From: Ooceraea biroi
Lineage: Eukaryota; Arthropoda; Insecta; Hymenoptera; Formicidae
NCBI RefSeq assembly: GCF_003672135.1
Contig: NC_039510.1
Span: forward strand, 9,858,001-9,922,000
Direction of reading: 5' to 3'
DNA length: 64,000 nt
Shown here: piece by piece, positions 50,792 through 63,623 of the stretch
Layout: each line of letters begins with the position of its first letter
Numbering within the stretch: position 1 is the first letter of the stretch
Translations under genes and position numbers: made by a program
Notes under the pieces: model-generated
What the model saw: the letters and a program-made list of their open reading frames with translations, nothing else
Databases searched by the model: none
What the model was told of the DNA's origin: nothing

Positions 50792-51113
50792 TTTAGCTCC
50801 GTTATTAACTACTTGCGATCAGTTATCATGTGATACAATGAGCTACTTCATACGATGTAATTATAGGAACGTCACACTGTTCAATGCGATGTTTGATCGA
50901 TCATTCTCTACTATGAAAGTAAATTATCAGGATGATGTCGCTATAAACCGAATCACGGACAACGATAAAATAGTTGACAACTATTATGCAAATAATAACG
51001 ATTTCCTTCACGGGGATGAATTGCCGCTTTACGTCGAAGTGGAGAATGAGGAGGAAAATGAAGTGGACGATCACGATTGGGTCACTGAGCAATCGACCGT
51101 TAAAACCGTCTAA
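50742..51113 (+). CDS. Overlapping acidic ORF after the 49.5-kb gene, possible exon
   Basis: A 123-codon frame, shifted by one from the end of the preceding gene and overlapping its last 50 bases. It begins at a non-ATG codon after an upstream stop at 50730-50732; an internal ATG starts MSYFIRCNYRNVTLFNAM. The later part is acidic and protein-like: YVEVENEEENEVDDHDWV. Either it is an alternative or missing 3' exon of the same gene, a frame broken by a one-base error, or chance. I found no phase-consistent splice join. Confidence 0.25.
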   Translation: MESSIAWLQCAPSWYTDLAPLLTTCDQLSCDTMSYFIRCNYRNVTLFNAMFDRSFSTMKVNYQDDVAINRITDNDKIVDNYYANNNDFLHGDELPLYVEVENEEENEVDDHDWVTEQSTVKTV

Positions 51114-54100
51114 AGCAAAAGTAGGAGCAAGTATATTTAACCCGATTTTTGCCATGAATCAATCATTTTCCAATGTTACTCCAAAATTGCCATTATCGAT
51201 TATTTCCCAAAGGGAGAAGGCGAGTCATCGTGCAAGTAGCGCGCGAGCGGGGTCTTACGACGGGGTTTTACTCGCGCGCCTTCGCGAGACGTCTTTGTAG
51301 CGCGACGGAGGTGTGAATGACGGTGGGCCAGGAGGCCCAATTACGAGTTATTCAGTCCTCGCCACGGGGTACCGCGGTGGTGCTCGTACGCACCTACCTG
51401 GCGCCTCTCCCTTTATTTCGCGTAAGAGCGAGAAAGAGCACGGGAACTGGTGAGGAGAGACGCGGGACGGAGGATAGAGAACGTGAGGACGTCTCTGCGG
51501 GATTCCCGCCGCCACTTATGGGAATGTGATACGAGCTTTTCGTCGGATGCTCTCTTGCGTTTTCGCATTGTTACGCAACCGTCCTTCTCGCGCGTCCGCG
51601 TCACCCTCGTGCACCCTGACAAAGGGAATCAATGTCAATGCGCGCTGTGTGCACGCCCGGAAAGAGGATGCGGACGACGAGCGCCGAAATAATGATCGAG
51701 GCAACGTGATAAATACACGCCAATGGAAATCGTCGAATTAAACACGTGTTACTTCATAATGACACTCCAAGTTCTAATATCAGCAGTATTATACAATTGA
51801 ATGTGTTACGTAAAGTTACATAAAGTGCACATGGCTGTCGTTTAGTCCTCATCTGTCTCAATTTCCATTTCGTTTCGATTTTTCGTTAGGCTGTTTACAC
51901 CTCGATGCTCGATCATCGAATAAATGCACAGTGGACTGTCGATAAATGCATCGAAACGAATGATGGGCGCGAGTTGTCCCATCAGTAAGATCGAGCGGCC
52001 GATTTTGTGGCTTTTGGAACGAATCGGGGAGGGTTCTTCAGACGTCACATTATGGTGTCAACGACTCCATCGTGGACCACAAACCGCTGGCATCCGTGTG
52101 TCGTGGATGAATGGCGACGCCGCGGGTGGCAGACAAGCGCATACAACTCGTACAAAATGTATCAATTCCGTCGTTGCGATGCCGGGGTTCTTTTCTCGGG
52201 GATCGATTGTGCGCTTCTTGGAGGAAGGAAGTTCCGCGCAACGTACGAGATATATATCGTTGAATAACATAAATTGCGCAATAAAGCAGATTTAATAAAT
52301 ATAACGAAATATAAGCAGCACGCATAACGCGAGAAGTATTGTTAAATCGCTAGACTAAACGTCACGTAAGTGTTATAAATTTTTATCCCAATGATTTTAA
52401 ACTCGTGTTGAATTTTGTAATTAATAGTTTTTATTAAAAGAAACTAGGATTATAAAGATTGCTTCCGTGCGATAAAACTTGAGCTTGTTTGAAATTATAT
52501 ACCGTGAATATCCGTCGGTGCTACATCGCCGTCGGTGCATCTCTCGCAATAAGTGCAACATTTTGCATTATGCAAAAACTATTATGATTTTTTCAAGTCA
52601 CATCTTCTTCAAACTCTCTGCACTTTTTATTTCATGACTCAGCATACTATCGTACGAAGTAATCCAGTAAGACTTACTGAGTAAGTGACTATCACAAAGA
52701 GGCAATCTAACACGCATTTGTGATGCACAATGCAACTGCAGTGAGAAATATCAACATGACGAATGATACAAGAGAAAATTTTTTCTCTCGGATCTATCCT
52801 TTTTCCCAAGTTTCAGAATCGGCGGCAACCGGGAACCGGCGGAAAAGACGGAAGGGTTCAACACGTGGGCCCTACGACAGTCGAAGAACGTCAGTCCCAC
52901 GTCAGTCCCTTCGCAGGAAGATCCGTGCTAACCAAACGGCATCCTTTGCTCGAATGATCTAGGTACACGGAAAAATCTGGTGCGCACGCATTATTTTAGG
53001 CATGTTTTTCTAAAAGTGTTACGCCGTCTGTAAAAACAAGGCGTCATGACGTTTTCCTGTTTGCGCCATGCAATTCTCCATACTTTGCTCTCGGCGATTT
53101 GCTGGTACGTAATTTTCATAAGAAAGTTGTAAGCATTATTTTTTGTTACGCATGATTAGTCAGAATAGAGTGGAAATTGCATTTCGAGAGAGGCAAGAGA
53201 ATTATATCGTTTTAGAAAATTTCGTTCCAGTAGAAGCAAAGTAAGCAAAATAATCTTTTAAACAACTGTTAATATTTAATCTATCTTTTTAAATATATTT
53301 CTGCTTAATTCACTTTCGGAATCTATCTCACGATAGAAATAGACTATCGAGATATTCTTTTCTTGCAAAATTCAATAGAAAATGGTTTTTATTCTTAGGG
53401 TTTCATCGATTTTTATCCTATGCACAAAAAAAAACAAGAAAAGAAAGCATAGTATAGCAGGAATGTTTATAATATATTTATAATTTTTTTACAATTTTAT
53501 TTTTTCTAAAAACTCTAAAAAATATCACAAGAACCAGCACGTGCTTCTCTTGTTTCAAGCTTCTTCTGGTTTTTTTCCGCAAAAGAAACACGTTGCAAGG
53601 AGCATCGTGGCGCAGTGCGTTGCCGGCTTCGCTGCTTTCTTTCGCCGTTAAATCGGACGAGGTCGGCGATTTCGCTGTAGCAGGATACTACGCGACGTGT
53701 TATTCTAGCCCGAGCACGACGACGAGCGCGCAGTGCCTTAAGTAACGCAAAAACGCGAGCGAGCGCTCTGTCCGTGAAACTTTATCCAACTTCTGTTGTA
53801 AGTAGCTTCTAAGCGACCGTACCTTTCTTCCGTGGGGGCGTTCATAAACCTCGCGAGTGCTATAAATCGATTTTTCCTCAGGGAGGATAAGCCATTTCCC
53901 GTTCCGTCCCGTGTACCACCCTAACTCTTTTTCCGTCTTTCCTCTAACCCTCGCAAGCGCGAATAGTTGACACTAATAAAAGAGATATCTTTAGTCCTTT
54001 TTGTATATCTATTTTCTTACGTTCTCTTTGTAACTCATCTATGCAGAAAATAATAATACGCCATGGCGTTGATCAGTGATGCATTCGACTGTCTCTGGCA

Positions 54101-57100
54101 AGGTAGCGTCACGACATTATCTTATGATATAATGCCTTATCGCGGCTTAACGCACCATTTAAGCCCGTAATCACCGCTTATCACATAATTGCGCCACTTT
54201 GATGCACCATGTGACAGATCTCCACGAATGTTGCGCAACTTTCAAATCCGCTTTCCTCTATGCCGCTGTTATCCTCCCGTTTCTCTTTCGTTTCATCCAC
54301 ATTTTCGATGTCTTCTTGCAATGTTCCGATCGTGGTCAATAAAAACCATAAATCAACGAACGAAGAATAATATTTGCTACATATCATAAAAATCGCGTGT
54401 GCCAGTGTGCGCGTCATTAAAAGAGCAGACATCCAGAAAAGGCCGGAATTTAACGAGCTCCTCGGAAGGATCCGCGTCTGGATGCAATTCGCTCGCGTGC
54501 CTCTCTCTTTCTCTCTCGTTCTCCTCTCCTTCTCTTTCTGATTTTCTCTCTCCTTCTCTTTGCTTCGGCGCGCTCGCTTCGGACACTCATAACGAGGCTC
54601 ATTTGGTGGCATGCGTGGCACCAATAGCGCGACGGGATGGTGGCTGCGGCCATGCCCAGCGGCCAATAGAGTCCCGCATGATGCAGCTGTCAGTGTAGCC
54701 ACGCCTCTCGCCAATCCACGCCGCGCCGCGCATGACGCGCTCAGCTCGCCTCGCCGACACGCCGCATCGCCAGTCCTTTCTGGTACGCGCGTGAGGAGGA
54801 TGTCTCTCTCTCGCGCGTCTCGCGAGAGAGACAGAACGGGCCATTGATCCGCCGTCGTTCCGAGGCCGTTCGTCCAGTCGATTTGGATCACGATCGTCGT
54901 GTGTCTATCGAAGAATCGCACTTTGAGCGACAGTCCGGTGCGCGCGTGGATCGACTTGTTTGCCTACGAGCACGCGAGCAAATCGCGGAAGTCTGGCTCT
55001 CTCGAACGGGGAAGCCGGCGCGCTTTCCGGTGTGATAAATATCACGGTGGTATATTTCTCTCACCCGCTACACGGCGCCTCGATCGTCTGAATTAGTCGA
55101 AAGTATCGTCCAACTGAAGTTTTTTCGGCACACCCGTTCTGCGAGGCGTGGTTATAAAAACGATCGTCTTCTTTGAGCAACGCCCGCAGCCAAGACTGTC
55201 GGATTCGCGCTCGAAGATCGTTCGGTACGTCTCTCGGTGACAAGAACGCAGAAGATGGAAATTCGGCGTGTTTGAAGAATTCATCTCTCCTTACATTTCA
55301 TCCACAAAGAGGATCCAAAGGTGCAAACGGTTTTTCGTGACATTTTCGAGAAGAGCATCGCGACGAAAGGCGTCGATGGGGTTCAAGGAGAGCGAGGGAG
55401 ACGCTCGTTAAGGCGCCTCTAATAATAGCAAGCGCGAGTGTACCAAGCGATCTATAAATACGTTCTCTGGCCCCGTGGAAACACGAGCCCGTGGATTTCA
55501 CGGTGCAACCTGTGCGCCGATAGCGAGAGCGAACGAAGCGAACGAAGTGGCGAATCACGAGAAACAGCGTTTCGATAATTGCGATCGGATAATTGGACTG
55601 CACGCGAATCCATTTCGCGGGAATGTTCTCGACGAGAATGATATAACTGTGCAAGTTGCAGAAGAATCTCGCGAAGTAAAGGAGTTCCCTGAGCGAACCA
55701 AGCCGTAACGAGAAGCGAGACTCTACACAAGCAAAGCGTCGACAATCACCTCGAGTGATTTCCGATCTTCATCTTGGACTCCACGATATCAATGCTGGAT
55801 CGCGGTTGGAAGTCGTAATACACGCCAATCGATAACGTCTCAACGGCAGGGACTTAATCGACGTTGTGGTATTATCCGCCGCATCTGGCGAAGCTAACGT
55901 GTGTCGGATGCGAGAAATCAATGTGAACGCGCACACGATCCAGCGTGGATCATCACTACTCGAACTCTCGCGAATCGGCTGACCGTCGGCTGATCGCGAG
56001 GCCCGATCTCCGCAGAATCCCGTTGCCTCGTTAGCGCCGAGGATCCTGCCGTGTTCCCTCGACGCGGTCAATTCGTGCGACCTAGTATCGCACGCTGATT
56101 GCGCGAATTGAGATTTCTTCCTTGCGCGATTCTCTCCGATCGGGTGACGGTGGAGATCAGAACATCAAGCTGGTGTCAGACGAACGAGTGCAACGTTGCG
56201 GACCGATGAGTACGAGTACCGATGCCTCGGATGGACGATCGTTCCGACACGGTCGTCGTTGGTTTACCAAGCGCAGTGTAAAAGAACTTCGCAGTGCTTC
56301 GATTCGCTACGCGTTGTAGTGTAATGTTCACGAATATACGTACCTATTGTTAAAATTAATTTAAAATGGTTCAAACGATGACTATGAATCACGCTGACAA
56401 GTGACGTTCAAGTTACACGACGTGGAACAAACGAGTGCAAAAGGAAGAAAAACACGCTTCGCACGTAACGTTGAACGTCGATTTCTAAATAGTCCAAGCT
56501 AGCGATCGGTTTTGACAAACAATGTAATAAGTGACATTCGATCAGTACTAATATTTCGATAATTTTGAGCAGCTTTCATTATTGTCTTTCACATGGTAGA
56601 GCGGACGTGAAGCGTGGACGCTACGGAACGCCTTATCGCTTATCACATCGCGCGTGTTTATCATCTTTCGTCAAAACATCGGCGCAGTTACAGCAAGATT
56701 CCATCTGAAGAAACCAACTGGTCTGGTTAAACATCCGCAGTTCGAGTTAAACATTTTTTTCTAGACTGTATTCCGGGAAGACTCGTCGCAGGAGGAAAAC
56801 TGATTCAAATTCGCTGCAATCCACATCAATCCGAGCCGCTCTCTGGAGCCGACGTTTTGCGTAGTAGTATCCCGTCTCGTCGATCGAACGTGTCGCGCAA
56901 TGCCCACTTCCGGATGTGCCAGGGACCCCCATTGACACCGCAGCGAAGGATCCACCCCCGCGGAAGATGAGCGGCGAGTGAGAAGCCACCCCTACGAGCA
57001 GCGTGGCCGTCGGATCGAGATCCCGTGAGCGGCGACGCGGTCCATCCGGTCGCACACGCGAAGCGGAGAGGACGATCGCGTCACCACGGTGGAGGGCGGC

Positions 57101-57145
57101 AGTGCTGTGCGGGGGGTCGTGGTGGACCCCGGAGATGACACAGCC
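51114..57145. other. Upstream region of sine oculis, GC-rich toward the gene
   Basis: No supported coding exon. GC- and CpG-rich stretches occur at 51.2-51.7, 52.0-52.2 and then almost continuously from about 54.4 kb up to the sine oculis start codon. This fits promoter sequence and one or more 5' untranslated exons. A tiny upstream ORF (ATG AGC GGC GAG TGA near 56967) precedes the main start. A 246-codon minus-strand frame at 54181-54921 begins with GTG and is treated as unproven. Confidence 0.45.
54497..54562. repeat. CT/GA-rich tract
   Basis: A run of CTCTCTCTTT-type sequence interrupted by a few other bases, about 2.6 kb upstream of the sine oculis start codon. GA-rich tracts are known binding sites for GAGA-factor-type proteins at insect developmental promoters. 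A role here is inference. Confidence 0.7.
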
Positions 57146-57445
57146 ATGATGGCCTACGGGGGCACCGCTGGTAACGGGGGTGCGATGGGTCCGTCGACCG
57201 GCGGCGGTGGCGGCGCGGAAGTCCTAGGCACCGCTGCCGGAGATTACAGCCCTCAGAGCACGCCCACGCCGTTGACCGGGCACACGACGACGGGCGGCTC
57301 GGTGGAGAATGCTTACACGCCCGGCGCGACCGGGGCGGCCAGCTACAGTCCGCAGGATAGCCCGGCAAGTTCCGCCGGAGGTAGCGGTAACGGCCAGCTG
57401 CCGAGTTTCGGCTTCACGCAGGAGCAGGTCGCGTGTGTCTGCGAG
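57146..57445 (+). CDS. so: sine oculis (SIX1/2) exon 1
   Basis: First coding exon, 100 residues. Start: the frame is closed upstream by a stop at 57026-57028, and the first in-frame ATG is at 57146 (followed directly by a second ATG) in a good context, CAGCCATGATGG. The first 84 residues are a Gly/Ser/Thr/Pro-rich, low-complexity leader. Residues 85-100, LPSFGFTQEQVACVCE, are the start of the SIX domain and nearly identical across SIX1/2 proteins; Optix/SIX3 and SIX4 differ here. The exon ends in phase 0 at GAG|GTAAGT. Confidence 0.93.
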
Positions 57446-59628
57446 GTAAGTCGTGTGACTGCTTGTTTCTCGGGGATCCTACGGCAAGAGGCGCGAAAAC
57501 GTCTGCGAGCAACGCGTGAGTCTACGAGGTAACGCTAGAAAAGCGTGACCGGCATCGGTCCCGACATCGGTTCGACAGAAGAACATGCAGGCATCCAGAA
57601 AGGATGTTGCGACAAGTTGGACCACTCTTGGGCGTCCCGAGAATGTTGTTTGCGTCGTCTGCAACGTTGCACGATGTTTACTAAGTTTGACGTTACTTCG
57701 TGAACTCTTATCAGAGGATCTCTAATTGCATGCTGCGCGCCTGTTGGCGAGGGTACAGTCAGCCGCTGCGCGTCGCATTCATAAAAAAACGGCCCATTCA
57801 TGCCTTAAAGAGAGAGAAAGAGAGAAGTTAAACATACATACATTCCTTTTGCAACAACGTTGAGAACACGGTAAATGCTAATGTTACATGCAGTCACGAT
57901 AATCGTGCAGTAGAAAATCTTCATGTGAATCTAGACTTCTTCAAGATGCAACAGAATGATTTATAGCGTTTCGCACCGCTTTATTCACATTTCGAAAAAC
58001 GACTTTCGCAATTTAACGCTTATAAATGAAAAATGTAGAATAATAATACAGTATTAATTAAAAATCCACGCGCGATATTTGCGACGCACAGCTGATGATG
58101 ACCCGCGAAACGATAGTTTGGCCAATGATCGCTTCACTCCTCCCGGCGATTAACGATCAATATCGATCAATTCGCGATCTTTGCCACGCATCTCAAGACG
58201 TGGATCTATCAAATACCGTCATTACTCGCGATGTAGCACAGAAATCGCAACAATCATCACGAGAATTTTAATGAGAGCCTTGTAAACTCTTTTTGTTCTT
58301 TGAAGTGCGGAAATCATCCACTTCGCGGTGAAAATTGTCGTCGCGACAAAGTGCAGCGTAATGTGCCAAGATTCGCTTGCATGTCACACGCTTAATGGAA
58401 TGTGCACGATTTTACTGTAACCGTAAATTGTTTTGCGTGTGACGTTTACGTCCCTCATCTCAAACGTCCCACGTGTCGACTTTGCGCATTCGCTAAAGAG
58501 AGAAAGAGAAAGCGAGAGACGATGTCTTCCGCACTTGGCAACGTTTTCACTGATTCTTTCCTGCACACTCGTCAAAGTCCATCCTGCGTCCTTCGCTAGA
58601 ATGCAGTTTCGAATGATCCATCTGCAAAAGCCGTCGTTCTATCAATAAACTGGAAAGTTTAAATGAATAATATGATCCGGACGTAGATAGTTCAAAAGAG
58701 CAATCGATTATCTTTTATAAGAACATTTGTGTCAGAAATATTTTTTGAAAATGTATCTTAAATCTTTCCCTGAACGTCTTGCATTTCGACGTAACATATC
58801 TACTTTTTGATCTGCAATGTTGTAATATATTCTTTAATTATATCGCGTCGATGAATTCGCGATAAATCTTAGAGTTGATATTTTAATTGTGCGGTTGATA
58901 GAAACAAAATAGTCCGGTTGATTGAGACATGCGACATTTTAGCACGTGGATCTACATGATGTAAACATTACAAGATAATGCGAGTGTGCATAAGAAATCG
59001 ATTTGCCAAACGCGGAAGTAATTGGTCGCAGTATCGAAACTGCATCGCTGCGCAACACGTTCTTGCACGTGCATATCCCCATACTAGTACTATAATTATG
59101 CGGCTAGACTTTAACTCCTTGCCCACGTCGCACAGACAATTATGGCGCTCGAATTTTGCGAGCGGATTTCAAAGAATACGGAGCTCCCTCGGCTTCCTCA
59201 TAAAAATCGTGACCCGTGCGAAATTGGGGTCGCAATTGCGTATCGGTTCGCTGAAAAATATAATGATCACTGCCATACTCTGTGACACGTGGGCGCTAGT
59301 TGTCTTGTATCATTCGAGGTATCCATGATAGATCTCTTTTCCGAAACACAAAGGAAATCCACGTTTCATTGGGTGTCGATCGCTCTATATTCATGTCGAA
59401 TCGCGACGAAATCGATTTTATATTGAACAAAAGTAGTAATGACAAGACTGGATAACTTTTGCCCAAATCGTGTTAAATTATTCAGGGATATTGATTTTGA
59501 ATATCACTTTAGTGACATAATCTGAAACGTTAAATTACTATTATTTCATTCAGATACAGTTTATTCCCGTTTCAATAGTTTTAGCTTCTACATGCATCCG
59601 GTTTCAGCAGAAATTACTGTAATAATTG

Positions 59629-59678
<50 letters not shown>

Positions 59679-62600
59679 CACGTATCAATACTTAAAAATT
59701 AAACGAGACAGAATAAAATGATTCAAGCATACATCTTTCAATATGCAACATACACGCGTCACTTGTTCAAAAAATAAAAGAACGTTTAGTTTTAAAGTAT
59801 CAACGTATTCGTTACATTCATGTGTAATTCACACATTACATTGCACTATTTCGCGTTATCCAGTTTTAGAAAAAAGAGAATCGGAGAAATTTTTGTCGGT
59901 AGCTGTATCAGTTTACAGTTGGTCCGATCTTGAGATTTGTGTATCGTACATTCCTCTTCGCGCGATAACGTGACACTCGTTTCTCATTATGTCACGCGCC
60001 GAGATTAATCGGTGTCGTTTAACGCGGAAATCGGCGACATCCAGCGAGCAGACAAAGATGACAGGTGTACAGAACTCATATCCCTAATTAAGAAGCGATG
60101 AATGAAAGAAGCCCGCAGATAATCGGCGATATCTTAATTCGTGTCGGTAGTTGCACGGCAATTAATCTTACGTGTGTTACAAGGAAGATCATATCTGTCA
60201 GTCTAATCGTAAAGTAATTTCACGCTGTTCGCATAAATGAATTTGCAAGAGAACAGAAAAACGAAGCGAGTGAAATAATAGAGAACGAGAAAATCTGAGA
60301 TCAGAAATTCGATACCGTAAAACAGATTGCGCGTGATATCGTGTTTCTTGAAACCAAATTATTAAAATCTCATTTGACATGTGCCTGTATTAAAATAGAG
60401 GAAAATGCAATGTACGCGCGATTTATACATAATTATATTATATGTTTATATTATTGGAAGGCAATTGGAGGGATACGATAATGTCGGATTTGTAGAGTGC
60501 ATAGAATTCGCATGATATATGAAAGTTTATATGTATCGGTAACGTATTGATTTTACGATAGCATCGTGCTTTTAGCAAATCAGTTACGTGCGTGTAAATT
60601 AAGGATAGGTAATGCGATAATATATCTAGACCGGCGATATACGCGGCGCATAATATCGAATAAATGTCACTGACGCGAAACCGACGTGTGCAGGCAAATA
60701 GATAAATTTCATTTCTCAAACGGAATCCGCGATGGTTAATTATGCCGGCGGGGGAACGCGCGAACGATAACATGATTCGTGTCGATAAAACGAACTAGAG
60801 TATATACGATGAAATAAAATTGATGTATAGTCCCACTTAGGATCGTGTTACGTGATCGTTTAAGTTCATTAATGGTCGTTTCGAGAAATTATATGAATGT
60901 CGAAGGCATGTCGGGAGTGCAGTGTTTAATGCATCAGTAATGTCGAGATTTTATTAAATAGCGTTCCTTTATTATCATTACATCGATTTCGTAGATCTTT
61001 TTGCTCGAAGTTTGTTATTAGTTTTTCTAGTCTTTTATCCTTTTTAATCGTACTTTGTATCGTACGTGTTTGCATTTATGACGGAAACCAGTAAAGTAAA
61101 TATATAAAAGTTTTGTATAATTATCGATTGCAGCGTAATCTTAACGTTGAAAATCGCCGGTTCTCCATGAGAGTGTTTTATATAGACATTAGAAGTAATT
61201 CATGGAATAATGTACGGGGCTATTTTAACCGTTCTAGTACACGAGATTCTCATTTTTGCGTGCTCGCAGAAATTCGATTAATCGAAATTCGACTGGTAAT
61301 ATATCGACATAGAAGATAGACATCCTAATTTATATTCTTCCCAAATCTTAATATTTCACTCTCAATCTTATTTGATTATAATTCTCATCAATATTCACAT
61401 CATACTTCCTTACTATATTTCCATATCTCCTTTAACAGCGATATTTAACAAATTTTACGTTCTTCAATATCAAAAATTACAGTTGCATTCAGTTATATCT
61501 CTTGAAATGTTACGAACTAAACGTTAATATTAATTCTAATCACTACCTGAATCACGAGGATTCTTTAGTTTTTCTGAATTTTGGATCTGTCAATTGGATC
61601 TTATTCCTCGTCCGAATTTCCTCTTGTATGAAAACATCCTCATGAACCTATCGATCATCCATAGCCGCTGACTCGTCTTCCTTGAACAAAATAATCAGCT
61701 GAGAGAGGTGAATGCGAGACATACAAGATACACTAGAATAAGAGGAGACCCGGGATGAGTTTTGCCGACTAACAGTGTGCCCCCCCTGTCTATCGTCTTC
61801 AAGGCGATGGTGTCGAATGTCCAGGTTCTCCAGCAGGCAGGCTCTGTGGAGAGGCTCAGCAGATTCCTCTGGTCTCTGCCGGCGTGCACTAGGTTGCACC
61901 GGCATGAGAGCGTGCTCAAGGCCAAGGCGATCGTCGCCTTCCATCGGGGCCAATTTAAGGAGCTCTACAGGATCCTGGAGAACCACACTTTCAGTCCGAA
62001 CAATCACCCGAAGTTGCAGGCTCTCTGGCTCAAGGCTCATTATATCGAGGCCGAAAGGCTACGCGGAAGGCCCCTTGGCGCTGTTGGTTAGTAAACATTG
62101 TTTCATTACGTTCTCTGCAGGTGGAATCAGGAAGAATTAATAAGGAATTAATAAGAAATTAATAAGGAATAATAATATATGTAGTATTTTTTCAATCATT
62201 GAATCAATACTTCCTAAAACTTTCGGTCGATTTCTTAGATGAGCAATTTTCATTCTTAACATGATCATTAGATTTGTGATTGAAAAATATTAAATGTTGC
62301 AAAGATACATTCCAACTGATTCTATTTGCGCTCGAGAACTTGCGTATTAGAGATTTATATAATAGAGATATAATCTTGCTTTATCAATTTATCTGTAAAT
62401 AACTGTCATAAATATCTATATTATTTTCTCTATAAATATGAACGCGAAATATGATTATGTTATTATTACATTCGTAAAATATAATAGTTGAAAAGAATAC
62501 CGCATTACTCACAATAAGTTTAAATTAATGTATGTTTTTCTTCGACATTGTTATAAAATGATATAATAATACTACTGAAACATTGTAATAAATACGTGAG

Positions 62601-63623
62601 GTGGCTGCACGGTGAAGGAATTTCTGCATATTATTCCGTTCGTGGTTTAATAATTCCATACGGTAGTTTATGAACGTTATCTTTCGTGCCGAGAGCTTTA
62701 TACGATCTCTCCGATCCAGAATATTATTCCGCGGGTTAAACTTAAACAATATCGCTGAGCGGCATTTAAATCCCGCATTTTAATGCAATGCGTGTATACC
62801 GCGTTTATTTTCGCGGCGTTCTAATAATGTGCGCGCGCGAAATAAATGCCGCACAATTTCAACATTAATGACCGGAGTAAGTTATTATCGAATGCAATCC
62901 GACCTAATGAACGGTATAGACTTGGCCCTATTTTACTCGACCGATCTTATTCGCAAGCGTCGCACGCGCGAAGCCTACGACGACGACGCCGTCATCGCTG
63001 TTGCACTCGGCCCAGAAACCAAATCCGTCCTCAAAAAAGAGAAGCTAAGAACAAAGCGTGCCTCTGTGCGCACGCTAAGAGAATCAAAGTGTATAATACG
63101 CCGCTGCTTCCTCTTCCGATTTGCTTAACAGCCCCCATCCTTCGCAACGTGAAGTTTCATTCATCGAGATCTGTATTCGGCAAGTCAATTTTTCAAGCTT
63201 TAAAACATTATGTGTATTTGATTACTCGAGATTTTGTAAGAGATTTGCGCAACGACATTTCGTGACGATTGCCGTAATAAGATCAGCGATTAACATCAGA
63301 ATGAGAGATACACAGCATTTAAAATTGCCTGTTCATCAATTTGTCATGAAATTTGTCATGGAAGGATTCACGGTCGTCTACTTTTTAGGGAAGTATCGAG
63401 TGCGCCGCAAGTTTCCGCTGCCGCGCACCATCTGGGATGGCGAGGAGACATCTTACTGCTTCAAAGAGAAGTCCAGGAGCGTCCTGAGGGATTGGTACGC
63501 TACCAATCCGTACCCATCACCGCGTGAGAAGCGAGAATTGGCGGAAAGCACCGGCCTTACCACTACGCAAGTTAGCAATTGGTTCAAGAATCGAAGACAG
63601 AGAGATCGCGCCGCCGAGCATAG
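57146..63623 (+). CDS. so: sine oculis, SIX1/2-class homeobox transcription factor (3' partial)
   Basis: Gene-level entry. Coding exons 57146-57445, 61825-62086 and 63389-63623 join in phases 0 and 1, giving 265 complete residues so far. SIX domain about residues 85-200: LPSFGFTQEQVACVCE, then VLQQAGSVERLSRFLWSLPA, ESVLKAKAIVAFHRGQFKEL, LRGRPLGAVG, and KYRVRRKFPLPRTIWDGEET. Homeodomain about 204-263, with recognition helix QVSNWFKNRRQRDR. In Drosophila, So partners Eyes absent through the SIX domain and binds DNA through the homeodomain in visual-system and head development. Those roles are known for the family; the residues seen match it closely. The last exon shown ends at AEH plus AG|GTGAGT, so the C-terminus lies beyond 64000. 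The leader is longer than in vertebrate SIX1 but, as in Drosophila, Gly-rich. Confidence 0.93.
57446..61824 (+). other. sine oculis intron 1
   Basis: 4,379-base intron, GTAAGT...CCAG. No coding exon visible. The open frames inside are short or non-ATG. Contains a TA microsatellite at 59633-59679. Intron 1 of a developmental regulator is a plausible enhancer site, but no element is identified. Confidence 0.85.
59633..59679. repeat. (TA)n microsatellite
   Basis: TA run interrupted once by a C at 59661, inside sine oculis intron 1. Confidence 0.9.
61825..62086 (+). CDS. so: sine oculis (SIX1/2) exon 2
   Basis: Core of the SIX domain, 87 codons plus one base. The acceptor is TGTCCAG|GTTCTC. The ORF is open upstream, but those codons are intronic, as residue V101 must follow E100 of exon 1. 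It ends GRPLGAVG after one base of the last Gly codon, at G|GTTAGT. The alternative donor is excluded because the next codon is TAG. Relative to Drosophila So, the segment TRLHRHESVLKAKAIV is the most altered part; the helix cores are conserved. Confidence 0.93.
62087..63388 (+). other. sine oculis intron 2
   Basis: 1,302-base intron, GTTAGT...TTTTTAG, AT-rich in its first half. No feature recognised. Confidence 0.85.
63389..63623 (+). CDS. so: sine oculis (SIX1/2) exon 3, homeodomain
   Basis: Acceptor CTTTTTAG|GG completes the Gly codon, then KYRVRRKFPLPRTIWDGEET, the C-terminal SIX block. The homeodomain follows: SRSVLRDWYATNPYPSPREK, GLTTTQVSNWFKNRRQRDRA. Compared with Drosophila, changes are conservative (for example YATN for YSHN). 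Ends in phase 2 at AG|GTGAGT after AEH. The homeobox is on a single exon. Confidence 0.95.

Noticed and set aside
53600..53670. tRNA-like A-box (AGCATCGTGGCGCAGTG)
   Set aside because: No B-box or acceptor stem follows, so it is not a tRNA.
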